Part shown: positions 1-7,344 of the stretch, piece after piece | How positions within the stretch are numbered: the stretch's first letter is position 1 | Layout of the letters: each line of letters starts with the position of its first letter | Source of the DNA: Betaproteobacteria bacterium | GTDB lineage: Bacteria > Pseudomonadota > Gammaproteobacteria > Burkholderiales > Burkholderiaceae_C | Reading direction: 5' to 3' | Assembly (NCBI GenBank): GCA_947448675.1 | Contig: CANFOR010000134.1 | Span: 1 to 7,685, forward strand | Length of the DNA stretch: 7,685 nt | Program-made: the position numbers and the translations under genes | The notes under the pieces: model-generated | The model's database searches: none | Seen by the model: the letters and a program-made list of their open reading frames with translations, nothing else | What the model was told of the DNA's origin: nothing

Positions 1-754
1 GAACTACGCGATGCTGGCAGTTGCGCTGTACCTGCTGCGCAGCCAAGCGCTGTACCGCCCCTTGGGCTTGTGGCGTCTGCCCGAGCCCCCACAATGGCGG
101 CGCATTGCAGAGTTTGCCCACATGGGCATTCCCAGTGGTTTGGCGACCATGATTGAAATCACCTCTTTCACGTTGATGGCTTTGTTTGTGGCGCGCCTGG
201 GTACCATTGCTTCAGCAGCCCACCAAGTTGCCGTAAGCACGGCCGCTGTGCTCTATATGTTTCCGCTGTCTTTGGGCATTGCCAGCAGTGCCCGGGTCTC
301 GTATTGGATCGGCGCTGGCGAGCCTGTGCTAGCACGCGCCAGCGCCCGCATCGGCCTGCAACTGGCGAGCCTGTGTGCCTTGGTTTTATTTACGATCGTG
401 TACGCCGGGCGCCAGATCTGGGCGGGCTGGTATAGCAACACGCCCGAGGTGATTGCCCTGGCCAGCGCCCTCTTGGCCTGGGTGGCTTTTTACCATTTAG
501 CCGATGCGCTGCAATGCGTTTGCGTTTTCTTATTGCGCTGCTACCGCATTACCCTCGCGCCCATGCTCTTGTATGCGACGTTTTTATGGGGCATGGGCCT
601 GCTCGGCGGTTATGTACTCAGCTACCAAGGCATTGGCAAAGTAGCACCGTGGCAATCACCGGCTGGGTTTTGGGCCAGCGCCACTGTGGCTTTGTGGTGT
701 GTAACGCTGCTACTGCTCGCGCTGCTGCATCACGCCGCCAAGCGTTCGCTCTGA
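1..754 (+). CDS. MATE-family multidrug/cation antiporter, C-terminal part (5' end outside window)
   Basis: An inner-membrane exporter of the NorM/DinF-like MATE superfamily, which expels drugs or cationic compounds in exchange for Na+ or H+. The open frame is already running at the window edge: the first full codon is at 2, reading N-Y-A before the first Met at 11. The true start is therefore upstream. About 250 residues are visible, roughly the second half of a usual 440-460-residue, 12-helix protein. Support comes from the NYA...L segment typical of the middle of MATE proteins and from a second-repeat stretch resembling the family: G-I-P-S-G-L, then E-I-x-x-F-x-x-M-A-L, A-A-H-Q-V-A and F-P-L-S-L-G-I-A. 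Several long hydrophobic helices follow, and the tail is basic (AAKRSL). The TGA stop lies inside the convergent phoR gene. The family call is secure, but the substrate cannot be read from the sequence. It is probably unrelated in function to the phosphate genes. Confidence 0.87.
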   Translation, partial: NYAMLAVALYLLRSQALYRPLGLWRLPEPPQWRRIAEFAHMGIPSGLATMIEITSFTLMALFVARLGTIASAAHQVAVSTAAVLYMFPLSLGIASSARVSYWIGAGEPVLARASARIGLQLASLCALVLFTIVYAGRQIWAGWYSNTPEVIALASALLAWVAFYHLADALQCVCVFLLRCYRITLAPMLLYATFLWGMGLLGGYVLSYQGIGKVAPWQSPAGFWASATVALWCVTLLLLALLHHAAKRSL

Positions 755-2061
755 GTTTGCAAAATGCGTTCACTCGGAAAGTGAATGACGAAACGTGCAC
801 CCTGCCCCAAGCTGCTGTGAATAGACAGCTCAGCACCATGGCGTTGCACCACATGCTTGACGATGGCCAAGCCCAAGCCCGTACCGCCCGTGTCGCGTGA
901 GCGGCTGCGGTCTACGCGATAAAACCGCTCGGTTAGGCGCGGCAAATGCTCGGGCGCAATACCGGGCCCACTGTCTTGCACCGCAAACTCGCCACAGCCA
1001 TCGGGCAGCACGGCCCAACTGACCACGATCTTGCCAGCAGCAGGGGAATAGCGGATCGCATTGTTAATTAGATTAGACCATGCGCTAAACAGTTCCGAGT
1101 GCACGCCCGATAACGAAGCAGGATTGGCCACTTCAAACTGCAATTGGTGTTGCAGCTGGGGCAACAAGGCTGCCAATGCCCTGGCCTCTTGCTCGCACTG
1201 GGCCATCAAGCTTGCCACTGGAATCCACTCGCCCACACCGGGCAAAGGGCTGCCTTCTAAACGCGAGAGGGTGAGTAAGTCGCTCACCAAATTTTGCATG
1301 CGCTGCGATTGCTGGGCCATTAATGCTAAGTAGCGTTTACGTTCTGCATCACTCAAATTCAGGGTTTGCAAGGTTTCAATAAAACCCGACAAAACCGTGA
1401 GCGGTGTGCGTATTTCATGCGAAACATTGGCAACAAAATCACGCCGCATGGCATCGGCTTGCTCAACTGCGGTGACATCGTTTGCCAAAAGCAGCTTGCG
1501 GCCTTCACCATAGGGATGCAATTGCACCGCTAAACGCACTGGCCGCGAAGCCGTGCTGTTGCGCCCAGCAATGGTGACGCTCTGTTGAATATCAGCGCTG
1601 GCAAAGTAAGCTAAAAAAACCGGGTCGCGAACTAAGTTTCCTATGTGCTGCTGTAAATCGCGTTGGGCATCAAAGCCAAATTGCACGGCTGCAATTTGAT
1701 TGCACCACTCAATGCGGGCATCGCTGTCTAAGAGCACCACACCGTGCGGTGAGGCTTGAATGGCTGCCAAAAACTCCGCCAAACGGCCTTCGCTTTCTGC
1801 AATGCGTTGATCGCGTTCACGCAACAAACGCTGTATGCGTCCGAGCAACTCAGCCCAAAAACCTCGCAGATTCGGGGTGGTCTCGTGGCTGGGTTCGCGC
1901 ACCCATGCTAGCAAACGTGCCCCGCGCACAGACTCCCAAACAAACCAAACGGCTCCGGTCAAAGCCCAAGCGCCAAAAAGTCCGGGCCACGCGCCTAGAA
2001 ACCAGCCAAGGGTGGCGGCCAGACTATGCGCGGAAAAATACGCAAAAATGCGCCAGAACAT
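730..2061 (-). CDS. phoR: PhoR, phosphate-regulon sensor histidine kinase
   Basis: Membrane sensor kinase/phosphatase of the phosphate regulon. It phosphorylates PhoB when phosphate is scarce and dephosphorylates it when phosphate is plentiful, in concert with PhoU and PstSCAB. The 443 residues are full length for the family. Two hydrophobic segments lie at about 9-27 and 29-46 with almost no periplasmic loop, followed by a basic/charged linker and a PAS-like domain at about 91-200. The HisKA H-box (FVANVSHEIRTPL) has its phospho-acceptor at His215. The catalytic domain shows an N-box with Asn334 (NLINNAIRY), G1 D363-S-G-P-G-I, an F-box ERFYRVD (378-384) and G2 GGTGLGLAIVK (392-402). All catalytic motifs are intact. 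The ATG at 2061 lies 24 nt after the phoB stop. I see no good Shine-Dalgarno sequence, so translation may depend on coupling to phoB. It is the last gene of the array, and its 3' end overlaps the convergent exporter gene by 25 bp. Confidence 0.96.
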   Translation of the reverse strand: MFWRIFAYFSAHSLAATLGWFLGAWPGLFGAWALTGAVWFVWESVRGARLLAWVREPSHETTPNLRGFWAELLGRIQRLLRERDQRIAESEGRLAEFLAAIQASPHGVVLLDSDARIEWCNQIAAVQFGFDAQRDLQQHIGNLVRDPVFLAYFASADIQQSVTIAGRNSTASRPVRLAVQLHPYGEGRKLLLANDVTAVEQADAMRRDFVANVSHEIRTPLTVLSGFIETLQTLNLSDAERKRYLALMAQQSQRMQNLVSDLLTLSRLEGSPLPGVGEWIPVASLMAQCEQEARALAALLPQLQHQLQFEVANPASLSGVHSELFSAWSNLINNAIRYSPAAGKIVVSWAVLPDGCGEFAVQDSGPGIAPEHLPRLTERFYRVDRSRSRDTGGTGLGLAIVKHVVQRHGAELSIHSSLGQGARFVIHFPSERILQTQSERLAA

Positions 2062-2085
2062 AGAATCGACGAGCGTGGAACGCTA

Positions 2086-2793
2086 TTAATTTATGAGCGC
2101 TACTTGTGGCCGTGCGGTTAAACGGTAACCCGAGCCGCGCACCGTTTCCACCATGCTGCCTGCTTGCCCCAAAGCCTCGCGCAGGCGTTTGACATGCACA
2201 TCCACCGTGCGCTCTTCAATGAAGACATGGTCGCCCCATACCTTGTCAAGCAACTGAGAGCGGCTGTGCACGCGCTCGGCATGCTTCATCAGGTAGTGTA
2301 AGAGCTTGAACTCCGTGGGGCCGAGCTTGAACTCCCGCTCTTGGTAAGAAACGCGGTGCGTAGCGGCATCTAGATTCAGTTCGGCAACCTTCACGCTCTC
2401 ATTGGCTGCGTCAGGTGTGCGGCGACGCATCACGGCGCGAATTCGCGCCAACATTTCTTGGGTCGAAAAGGGCTTGGTAATGTAGTCGTCTGCACCGGCA
2501 TCTAAACCAGCGATTTTGTCGGGCTCGTCGCCCCGCGCGGTAAGCATCAAGATGGGCACTTGGCGGGTGCGAGCATCGGCACGCCATTTGCGTGCCAGCA
2601 CCAAACCACTTTGACCCGGCAGCATCCAATCGAGCAAGATCAAATCGGGCAAAATGGCGTCGATTTCGCGCTGCGCGACAACGCCATCTTCTGCCAATAC
2701 GGCTACAAAACCACTGTGGCGCAAATTGACGGCAATCAATTCTGCGATGGCCGGTTCGTCTTCAACAATCAATACGCGGGCTTGGGTTTTCAT
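2086..2793 (-). CDS. phoB: PhoB, phosphate-regulon response regulator (OmpR/PhoB family)
   Basis: Cytoplasmic transcription factor that, once phosphorylated by PhoR, binds Pho boxes and activates phosphate-starvation genes. It has 235 residues, close to the 229 of E. coli PhoB. The receiver domain (about 5-120) has the acidic pocket E11/D12, the phospho-acceptor Asp55 in LILLDWMLPG, Thr85 in MLTAR and Lys107 in ITKPF. The winged-helix DNA-binding domain (about 133-228) contains GPTEFKLLHYLM, the recognition-helix segment RTVDVHVKRLR (195-205) and the wing VRGSGYRL. These blocks are nearly identical to those I recall for E. coli PhoB. The ATG at 2793 is 25 nt after the phoU stop. An AGGA lies about 13 nt upstream, a somewhat long spacing. 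No Pho box of its own is visible in the short gap before it, so it is probably transcribed from the pstS promoter, as in a single pst-phoBR unit. Its targets in this window should be the boxes at 7361-7378 and 7401-7440. Confidence 0.97.
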   Translation of the reverse strand: MKTQARVLIVEDEPAIAELIAVNLRHSGFVAVLAEDGVVAQREIDAILPDLILLDWMLPGQSGLVLARKWRADARTRQVPILMLTARGDEPDKIAGLDAGADDYITKPFSTQEMLARIRAVMRRRTPDAANESVKVAELNLDAATHRVSYQEREFKLGPTEFKLLHYLMKHAERVHSRSQLLDKVWGDHVFIEERTVDVHVKRLREALGQAGSMVETVRGSGYRLTARPQVALIN

Positions 2794-2818
2794 GGTTTCG
2801 GATTCGTCCTAACTAGGC

Positions 2819-3343
2819 TTAGCGGATCGCAGATTCGATCTGGTCCATCGAGCTGTGGCGCACGTCGGTGCCCTTGACAATATAGATGGTGAATTCCGCA
2901 ATATTTTTAGCATGATCACCAATGCGTTCAATGGCTTTGGCCACAAAAAGCAAGTCCAAGCTGGCAGAAATGGTGCGCGGGTCTTCCATCATGTAGGTGA
3001 TGAGTTTGCGCACAAAACCATCGAATTCTTGGTCAATTAAATCGTCTTCTTTCAAAATAGAGACCGCAGCAACGGTATCTAAACGGGCAAATGCGTCGAG
3101 TGCCTTGCGTAGCAAGCCCGAAGCCATGTCGGCAGCCACGCGCAGCTCCGTGGCGGGGAGAGAGCGAGATTGACCGCTCTGCACAATCGAGCGCACCATG
3201 CGGGCAATTTTTTCAGCTTCATCGCCAACGCGCTCCAGGTTTGCCGTGGTTTTGGAGATGGCGATCAACAAACGCAGGTCGCGCGCCGTGGGCTGACGCC
3301 GCGCAATTATGGACGACAGATCGTGGTCGATCTCCACTTCCAT
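2819..3343 (-). CDS. phoU: Remaining uninterrupted PhoU frame from an internal Met (possible restart product)
   Basis: This is the part of phoU downstream of the premature stop that begins at the first in-frame start codon after it: the ATG that is Met60 of the full-length frame. No GTG, TTG or CTG codon occurs in frame between the TAG and this ATG. It would encode 174 residues, keeping both conserved motifs (ERVGD and ERIGD) but lacking the first part of the first three-helix bundle. The nearest purine-rich Shine-Dalgarno-like stretch (GGAG) lies more than 20 nt upstream, too far to serve this ATG well. Efficient restart is therefore doubtful. An automatic annotation would probably report only this piece as a short PhoU. 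I give it as an alternative product, not as a second gene. Confidence 0.35.
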   Translation of the reverse strand: MEVEIDHDLSSIIARRQPTARDLRLLIAISKTTANLERVGDEAEKIARMVRSIVQSGQSRSLPATELRVAADMASGLLRKALDAFARLDTVAAVSILKEDDLIDQEFDGFVRKLITYMMEDPRTISASLDLLFVAKAIERIGDHAKNIAEFTIYIVKGTDVRHSSMDQIESAIR

Positions 3344-3433
3344 GGCATTGACGCGTTGTTCGATCTCCGTAACTTGGTCTGCAGCTTCTACGCTAAATTG
3401 CGAGAGCGCATAAATAGCTTGGCGTATTTGCGC

Positions 3434-3436
3434 CTA
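3434..3436 (-). other. In-frame amber codon within phoU
   Basis: The plus strand reads CTA here, giving TAG on the coding strand as codon 29 counted from the ATG at 3520. The flanking codons are GGC-GGA-GTC-GTC before and GCG-CAA-ATA-CGC after, and they translate to conserved PhoU-like helix sequence on both sides. A one-base change from GAG (Glu) or CAG (Gln) would produce it. The upstream neighbour pstB ends naturally with TAG right after its usual GRFG C-terminus, which argues that TAG still means stop in this organism. Confidence 0.85.
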
Positions 3437-3549
3437 GACGACTCCGCCCAATTCCATGACACGTGACGAAACCGCATTGAGTTCGCTATCAAATTGCGTG
3501 GATAAATGTTTATCTGGCATAAGGGCTTTCAATTCAATCCGCAATAGGG

Positions 3550-4338
3550 CTACCCAAAACGGCCGGTGATGTAATCTTCGGTTTCTTTGCGCTGAGGTTT
3601 AAAAAACATTTGCTCAGTGGTGCCGAATTCGACTAAATCACCCAGGTACATATAGGCCGTGAAATCACTACAACGCGCAGCCTGCTGCATGTTGTGCGTG
3701 ACGATCACCACGGTGTAATCGTTTTTGAGTTCGGCAATCAACTCTTCTACTTTTCCGGTGGAGATCGGGTCCAGCGCCGAGCAGGGCTCATCGAGCAAGA
3801 GCACCTCAGGTTTGATAGCAATACCGCGCGCAATGCACAGGCGTTGCTGCTGCCCGCCAGAAAGCCCTGAGCCGGTCTGGCTCAGCTTGTCTTTCACTTC
3901 ATTCCACAAAGCTGCTTTGCGTAGAGCCCATTCGACACGTTCGTCCATATCGCTGCTACTCAAGCTTTCAAACAGTTTCACACCAAACGCGATATTGTCG
4001 TAAATCGACATGGGAAAGGGCGTGGGCTTTTGGAACACCATACCGACTTTGGCGCGAATCAAAGCCACGTCTTGCTTAGAGGTCAGCAGGTTTTCACCAT
4101 CGAGCACGATTTCACCTTCAGCGCGTTGCTCGGGGTAAAGCTCATACATGCGGTTAAAGGTGCGCAACAAGGTGGATTTACCGCAACCTGATGGACCGAT
4201 AAAAGCTGTAACCTTCTTCTCAGGAATATCCAGATTGATATTTTTTAAGGCGTGGAATTTGCCGTAATAAAAATCTAGATTGCGAACTTTTATCTTTGTA
4301 TTTTTCGCTTGCTCTGCAGTCGCGGTCATCGTATTCAT
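3550..4338 (-). CDS. pstB: PstB, phosphate ABC-transporter ATPase
   Basis: ATP-hydrolysing subunit of the high-affinity phosphate importer. It works as a dimer on the cytoplasmic face of PstC/PstA. Residue numbers below count from a possible GTG at 4362. The Walker A motif is GPSGCGKST (56-64), the Q-loop is Gln111, the ABC signature is LSGGQQQR (167-174), the Walker B motif is VLLLDEPCSALD (187-198) with Glu192, and the switch His is His223. The C-terminus is the family-typical EDYITGRFG. I prefer the ATG at 4338 (262 residues) because GGAAA lies 7 nt before it, whereas the GTG at 4362 overlaps the end of pstA and has only weak ribosome-binding support. A further ATG at 4329 is also possible. 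The gene starts 13 nt after the pstA stop and ends with TAG, 29 nt before phoU. All nucleotide-binding motifs are intact. Confidence 0.97.
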   Translation of the reverse strand: MNTMTATAEQAKNTKIKVRNLDFYYGKFHALKNINLDIPEKKVTAFIGPSGCGKSTLLRTFNRMYELYPEQRAEGEIVLDGENLLTSKQDVALIRAKVGMVFQKPTPFPMSIYDNIAFGVKLFESLSSSDMDERVEWALRKAALWNEVKDKLSQTGSGLSGGQQQRLCIARGIAIKPEVLLLDEPCSALDPISTGKVEELIAELKNDYTVVIVTHNMQQAARCSDFTAYMYLGDLVEFGTTEQMFFKPQRKETEDYITGRFG

Positions 4339-4351
4339 AACAATATTTCCA

Positions 4352-5215
4352 TTACTTGGCACGGGTCAAAATGCGGGCCAGGATATTGAGGCCCAGTACC
4401 GTGAGCGTGATGATGAAGACACCAGCCCAGGCCAATTGTTGCCAATTTTCATAAGGGCTCATGGCAAATTTAAAGATGGTTACCGGCAGGCTGGCCATGG
4501 GTTCATTTAAATTGGATGTCCAAAATTGGTTGCTCAAAGCAGTGAAGAGCAAGGGAGCCGTTTCACCAGAAACACGGGCCAAGGCCAAGAGCACACCCGT
4601 CACCACTCCTGCACGCGCTGCACGCAAGGTGATGCTTAAAATCACTTTCCATTTCGGCGCACCCAAAGCATAGGCTGCTTCGCGCAAGCCTGATGGCACC
4701 AATTGCAGCATGTTTTCGGTTGTGCGAATCACGATGGGTATGACCAATAAAGTCAGCGCCGCAACACCGGCCCAACCCGAGAAAGTTTTAAAGCGCACCA
4801 CGATGGCAGCGTACACAAACAGCCCTACCACAATTGAGGGTGCTGACAACAAAATATCATTCACAAAGCGTGTGATCGATGCTAACCGGTTGCTACGTCC
4901 GTATTCAGCCAAATAAATGCCAGCCATGATGCCAATTGGCGTGCCGATGCAAGTCGCCAACGTCACCATGATGAAAGAGCCAAACAATGCATTGGCGATG
5001 CCGCCCGCCTCATTGGGTGGGGGCGTCATTTGCGTAAAGGTGGCAACGCTCAGACCCGCCAAACCTAGTCGAATGGTTTCTAACAGAATCCAAGCCAACC
5101 AAAACAAACCGAAAGCCATGGCCAAGAGCGACAAAACCAAAGCGATTTGGTTGACCTGTTTACGGCTTTGGTATTTGGCCTGCTTGGCCAGAACGGAACT
5201 GTCCAGCGCGCTCAT
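4352..5215 (-). CDS. pstA: PstA, phosphate ABC-transporter permease
   Basis: One of the two inner-membrane channel subunits of the phosphate importer. It pairs with PstC and docks on PstB. It has 287 residues, typical of the family, with about six hydrophobic segments (roughly 23-47, 78-103, 118-140, 149-166, 204-225 and 262-284). The cytoplasmic EAA-type coupling loop reads REAAYALGAPKWKVI and continues to LRAARAG (about 178-203). It is followed by the family motif ARVSGETAPLLFTA, where the Arg and Glu (R214, E218) fall in the region known to matter for phosphate transport in PstA. The ATG at 5215 overlaps the pstC stop as ATGA, which implies translational coupling. GAAGG lies 9 nt upstream. 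It ends with TAA 13 nt before the preferred pstB start. Confidence 0.96.
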   Translation of the reverse strand: MSALDSSVLAKQAKYQSRKQVNQIALVLSLLAMAFGLFWLAWILLETIRLGLAGLSVATFTQMTPPPNEAGGIANALFGSFIMVTLATCIGTPIGIMAGIYLAEYGRSNRLASITRFVNDILLSAPSIVVGLFVYAAIVVRFKTFSGWAGVAALTLLVIPIVIRTTENMLQLVPSGLREAAYALGAPKWKVILSITLRAARAGVVTGVLLALARVSGETAPLLFTALSNQFWTSNLNEPMASLPVTIFKFAMSPYENWQQLAWAGVFIITLTVLGLNILARILTRAK

Positions 5216-6231
5216 GACTTGGTGCCTTCATTTTTTTGCAAACGCGCCAGCAAGAGTTTCGACAGCGTTAACACCACAAAGGTAATGAAGAACAATACCA
5301 AACCGAGGTAATACAAAGACGCTTGGTGCAGGCCTTCACCGGCTTCGGCAAATTCGTTTGCCAAGGCAGAAGTGATGCTGTTAGCGGCTTCAAAGACGCT
5401 CAAAGAATCGAGCTGGTTGGTGTTGCCAATTACAAAGGTGACGGCCATGGTCTCGCCCAGCGCGCGCCCCAGACCCAACATAATGCCGCCAATGGCGCCA
5501 GCCTTGGTATAGGGCAGTACCACGCTAGATACCACCTCCCATGTCGTCGCGCCCAGGCCATAGGCCGATTCTTTCAGCAATGCGGGTGTGACTTCAAACA
5601 CATCTCGCATCACTGAGGCAATAAAAGGAATGATCATGATGGCCAAGATAATGCCCGCCGACAAAATACCAATGCCTACCGGTGGACCTGACACCAAGGA
5701 GCCTAAAAACGGCACCCCGCCTAGCAGCTTCTGTAGTGGTTGCTGCACATAGGTCGCCAAGATCGGGCCAAACACCAGCAACCCCCACATACCGTACACA
5801 ATAGAAGGCACAGCCGCTAGCAATTCAATTGCAGTTCCTAAGGGGCGCTTGAGCCAAGAGGGCGATAACTCGGTTAAAAACAAAGCGATACCAAAGCTCA
5901 CTGGAACGGCAATCAGGAGTGCAATGAAAGAAGTTGCCAGCGTGCCGTAAATCATGACCAAGCCACCAAATTGGCTTTGCACGGGATCCCAAATTTTGCT
6001 GGTCAAAAAGCCAAAACCAAAGCGCTCAATAGCTGGCCATGCACCGACTAGTAATGAAAGCAGGATACCCAATAACAAGGCCAATGTCAGTAGTGCAGCG
6101 CCCAGAGCCAACCAGCCAAACAGCTGGTCGGCCCAGGGGCCTGCGCGAGTGGATTTTGCGGGAGGTGGAGAAGCCATGTCTTTTTCAAAGGCCACAACAG
6201 AGCCTTGGTTTACCGGAAGTGTAGTGGACAT
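5212..6231 (-). CDS. pstC: PstC, phosphate ABC-transporter permease
   Basis: Second channel-forming inner-membrane subunit of the phosphate importer. From the ATG at 6231 it has 339 residues. There is a soluble N-terminal stretch rich in Pro/Ala, a first helix at about 38-63, and further helices around 92-122, 135-160, 187-208, 243-268 and 306-328. The EAA-type loop KESAYGLGATTWEVV continues to LPYTKAG (about 220-245) and is followed by LGRALGETMAVTFVIGN, the hallmark of PstC with its conserved Arg and Glu. An in-frame GTG at 6240 would add three residues, but that GTG is itself part of the Shine-Dalgarno sequence AGGTGA (6237-6242). This sits 5 nt before the ATG, so the ATG is the better start. 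The gene begins 33 nt after the pstS stop and its TGA overlaps the pstA ATG. Confidence 0.96.
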   Translation of the reverse strand: MSTTLPVNQGSVVAFEKDMASPPPAKSTRAGPWADQLFGWLALGAALLTLALLLGILLSLLVGAWPAIERFGFGFLTSKIWDPVQSQFGGLVMIYGTLATSFIALLIAVPVSFGIALFLTELSPSWLKRPLGTAIELLAAVPSIVYGMWGLLVFGPILATYVQQPLQKLLGGVPFLGSLVSGPPVGIGILSAGIILAIMIIPFIASVMRDVFEVTPALLKESAYGLGATTWEVVSSVVLPYTKAGAIGGIMLGLGRALGETMAVTFVIGNTNQLDSLSVFEAANSITSALANEFAEAGEGLHQASLYYLGLVLFFITFVVLTLSKLLLARLQKNEGTKS

Positions 6232-6236
6232 GCCGC

Positions 6237-6242
6237 TCACCT
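6237..6242 (-). promoter_or_regulatory. Ribosome-binding site that fixes the pstC start
   Basis: AGGTGA on the coding strand lies 5 nt before the ATG at 6231. The alternative GTG start codon at 6240 sits within this motif and so is unlikely to be used. Confidence 0.75.
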
Positions 6243-6264
6243 GTTGCGCTGCTATTGGATTCGT

Positions 6265-7305
6265 TTACTTGAAAGCAATGGCTTTTCCGCTAGCGTCTTT
6301 GATCTCGCCCCAGGCTTTTTCAATCGATGCTTTCACTGGCGCAGGCATGGGCACGTAGTCGAGGTCGCCAGCGGTTTTGTCGCCATTTTTATATGCCCAG
6401 TCGAAGAACTTCAAAGAGGCCGCAGCTTGCGCCGGCTTGTCTTGTTTTGCATGCATCAGCACAAAGGTTGCGCCGGTAATAGGCCATGCGTCTTTGCCCG
6501 CTTGGTTGGTCAAAATTTGGTAGAAACTCTTGGCCCAGTCTGCACCCACGGCCGCGGCTTTGAAGGCCGAGTCATCAGGAGAAACAAACGTGCCTGCAGA
6601 GTTTTGCAACTGTGCATAGGTCATTTTGTTTTGCTTCACGTAGGCGTATTCGACATAGCCAATCGAATTGGGCAAACGGTTCACAAAAGCGGCCACGCCT
6701 TCGTTGCCTTTGCCACCCGCGCCGGTGGGCCAGTTCACAGCAGTACCCTCACCCACCTTGGTTTTCCAGTCTGGGTTAACCTTGCTCAAATAATTCGTGA
6801 AGATGAAGCTGGTACCCGAACCATCGGCACGGCGTACTGGCGCAATGGTGGCGTCTGGCAGGGCCATGCTGGGGTTTAGCGCCTTGATGGCAGCGTCATT
6901 CCATTTGGTGATTTTGCCCAGGTAAATATCGCCCAGCACTTGGCCATTGAGCTTGAGCTGACCGGGTGCAATGCCCTTGACGTTGAGCACGGGCACTACG
7001 CCACCGATCACGGTGGGGAATTGCACCAAGCCTTTGGCCTTGATCTCTTCATCTTTCAGGGGCATGTCAGAAGCGCCAAAATCAACAGTTTTGGCATCGA
7101 TCTGGCGCAGGCCTGCACCCGAACCTACGGACTGGTAATTGATTTTCACGCCAGTGGCTTTGTTGTAATCTGAAGCCCATTTGGAATACAAAGGAGCCGG
7201 GAAGGTAGCCCCTGCGCCCGTGACGTCTTGCGCCCAACTGGCACTGAATGCTGTCAGACCCAGGCCCAAGCCCAGTGCGAGTTTGTTCAATACATACGCG
7301 TTCAT
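6265..7305 (-). CDS. pstS: PstS, periplasmic phosphate-binding protein
   Basis: Binds inorganic phosphate in the periplasm and delivers it to PstCAB. From the ATG at 7305 it has 346 residues, the usual size. The start is fixed by AAAGGT at 7312-7317, 6 nt upstream, and by the signal peptide that follows directly: a short N-terminal region with a Lys, a Gly/Leu-rich core, and a probable cut after S-W-A at residue 25. The frame stays open to an ATG at 7371, but that lies inside the Pho box and is not credible. Phosphate-ligand motifs match the family: GAGATFPAP (T34, F35), VGSGAG (S62), DFGASDMPL (D80) and RRADGSGTSF (R159, D161, S163-G164-T165). It is the first gene of the array, directly behind a PhoB-type promoter. 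I see no strong hairpin in the 33-nt pstS-pstC gap of the kind that often caps an abundant pstS message. Confidence 0.97.
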   Translation of the reverse strand: MNAYVLNKLALGLGLGLTAFSASWAQDVTGAGATFPAPLYSKWASDYNKATGVKINYQSVGSGAGLRQIDAKTVDFGASDMPLKDEEIKAKGLVQFPTVIGGVVPVLNVKGIAPGQLKLNGQVLGDIYLGKITKWNDAAIKALNPSMALPDATIAPVRRADGSGTSFIFTNYLSKVNPDWKTKVGEGTAVNWPTGAGGKGNEGVAAFVNRLPNSIGYVEYAYVKQNKMTYAQLQNSAGTFVSPDDSAFKAAAVGADWAKSFYQILTNQAGKDAWPITGATFVLMHAKQDKPAQAAASLKFFDWAYKNGDKTAGDLDYVPMPAPVKASIEKAWGEIKDASGKAIAFK

Positions 7306-7311
7306 ACATTT

Positions 7312-7317
7312 ACCTTT
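7312..7317 (-). promoter_or_regulatory. Ribosome-binding site that fixes the pstS start
   Basis: AAAGGT on the coding strand is followed by 6 nt and then the ATG at 7305. It is the strongest Shine-Dalgarno candidate in the region and rules against the longer open frame beginning at 7371. Confidence 0.8.
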
Positions 7318-7344
7318 AGGTTTGGGTTTGTTTTCAATGACGCC

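Larger units (their letters stand above)
2819..3520 (-). pseudogene. phoU: phoU interrupted by an in-frame TAG at codon 29 (phosphate signalling regulator)
   Basis: PhoU is a peripheral helical-bundle protein that passes the state of the Pst transporter to PhoR and restrains phosphate uptake. Reading from the ATG at 3520 gives M-P-D-K-H-L-S-T-Q-F-D-S-E-L-N-A-V... up to G-G-V-V at residues 25-28, then TAG at 3434-3436. The same frame continues A-Q-I-R-Q-A-I-Y-A-L... to a TAA at 2819. With the stop read as an amino acid the product is 233 residues, a normal PhoU length. Both family metal-site motifs are present: ERVGD at 96-100 and ERIGD at 198-202. The region on both sides of the TAG is PhoU-like, so this is a single-codon lesion and not a misplaced start. 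From memory the codon aligns with Glu33 of E. coli PhoU, so GAG-to-TAG or CAG-to-TAG would explain it. The gene starts 29 nt after the pstB stop. A real mutation, a sequencing error and a suppressed stop cannot be separated here. Confidence 0.75.

Noticed and set aside
769..785. Inverted repeat TTCACT...AGTGAA as a possible terminator for phoR or the exporter gene
   Set aside because: The stem is only 6 bp and AT-rich, it is inside phoR codons, and no proper T-run follows on either strand (only a short TTTT within CGCATTTTGC on the minus strand).
514..900. A 128-codon plus-strand open frame bridging the end of the exporter gene and the 3' end of phoR
   Set aside because: It lies in another frame over two genes with clear protein families, shows no recognisable domain, and has a composition (many His, Arg, Ala, Cys) typical of a shadow frame.
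2794..2818. A separate PhoB-controlled promoter directly before phoB
   Set aside because: The 25-nt gap has no TGTCA-type repeats and no convincing -10. phoB is probably read from upstream.
3434..3552. Genome-wide reassignment of TAG as the reason for the codon inside phoU
   Set aside because: pstB ends with TAG at 3550-3552 directly after its conserved C-terminus, and no special context or structure is evident at the phoU codon. A mutation or sequence error is simpler.
6271..6287. Small hairpin (GAAAGC / GCTTTT) at the very 3' end of pstS as a message-stabilising or attenuating element
   Set aside because: It has about 5 pairs plus one wobble and is entirely within codons, with no T-run. 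This is too weak to claim.
5954..6879. Long plus-strand open frames opposite pstC and pstS (134 and 224 codons)
   Set aside because: They are antisense shadows of genes with unmistakable conserved motifs and have no recognisable domains of their own.
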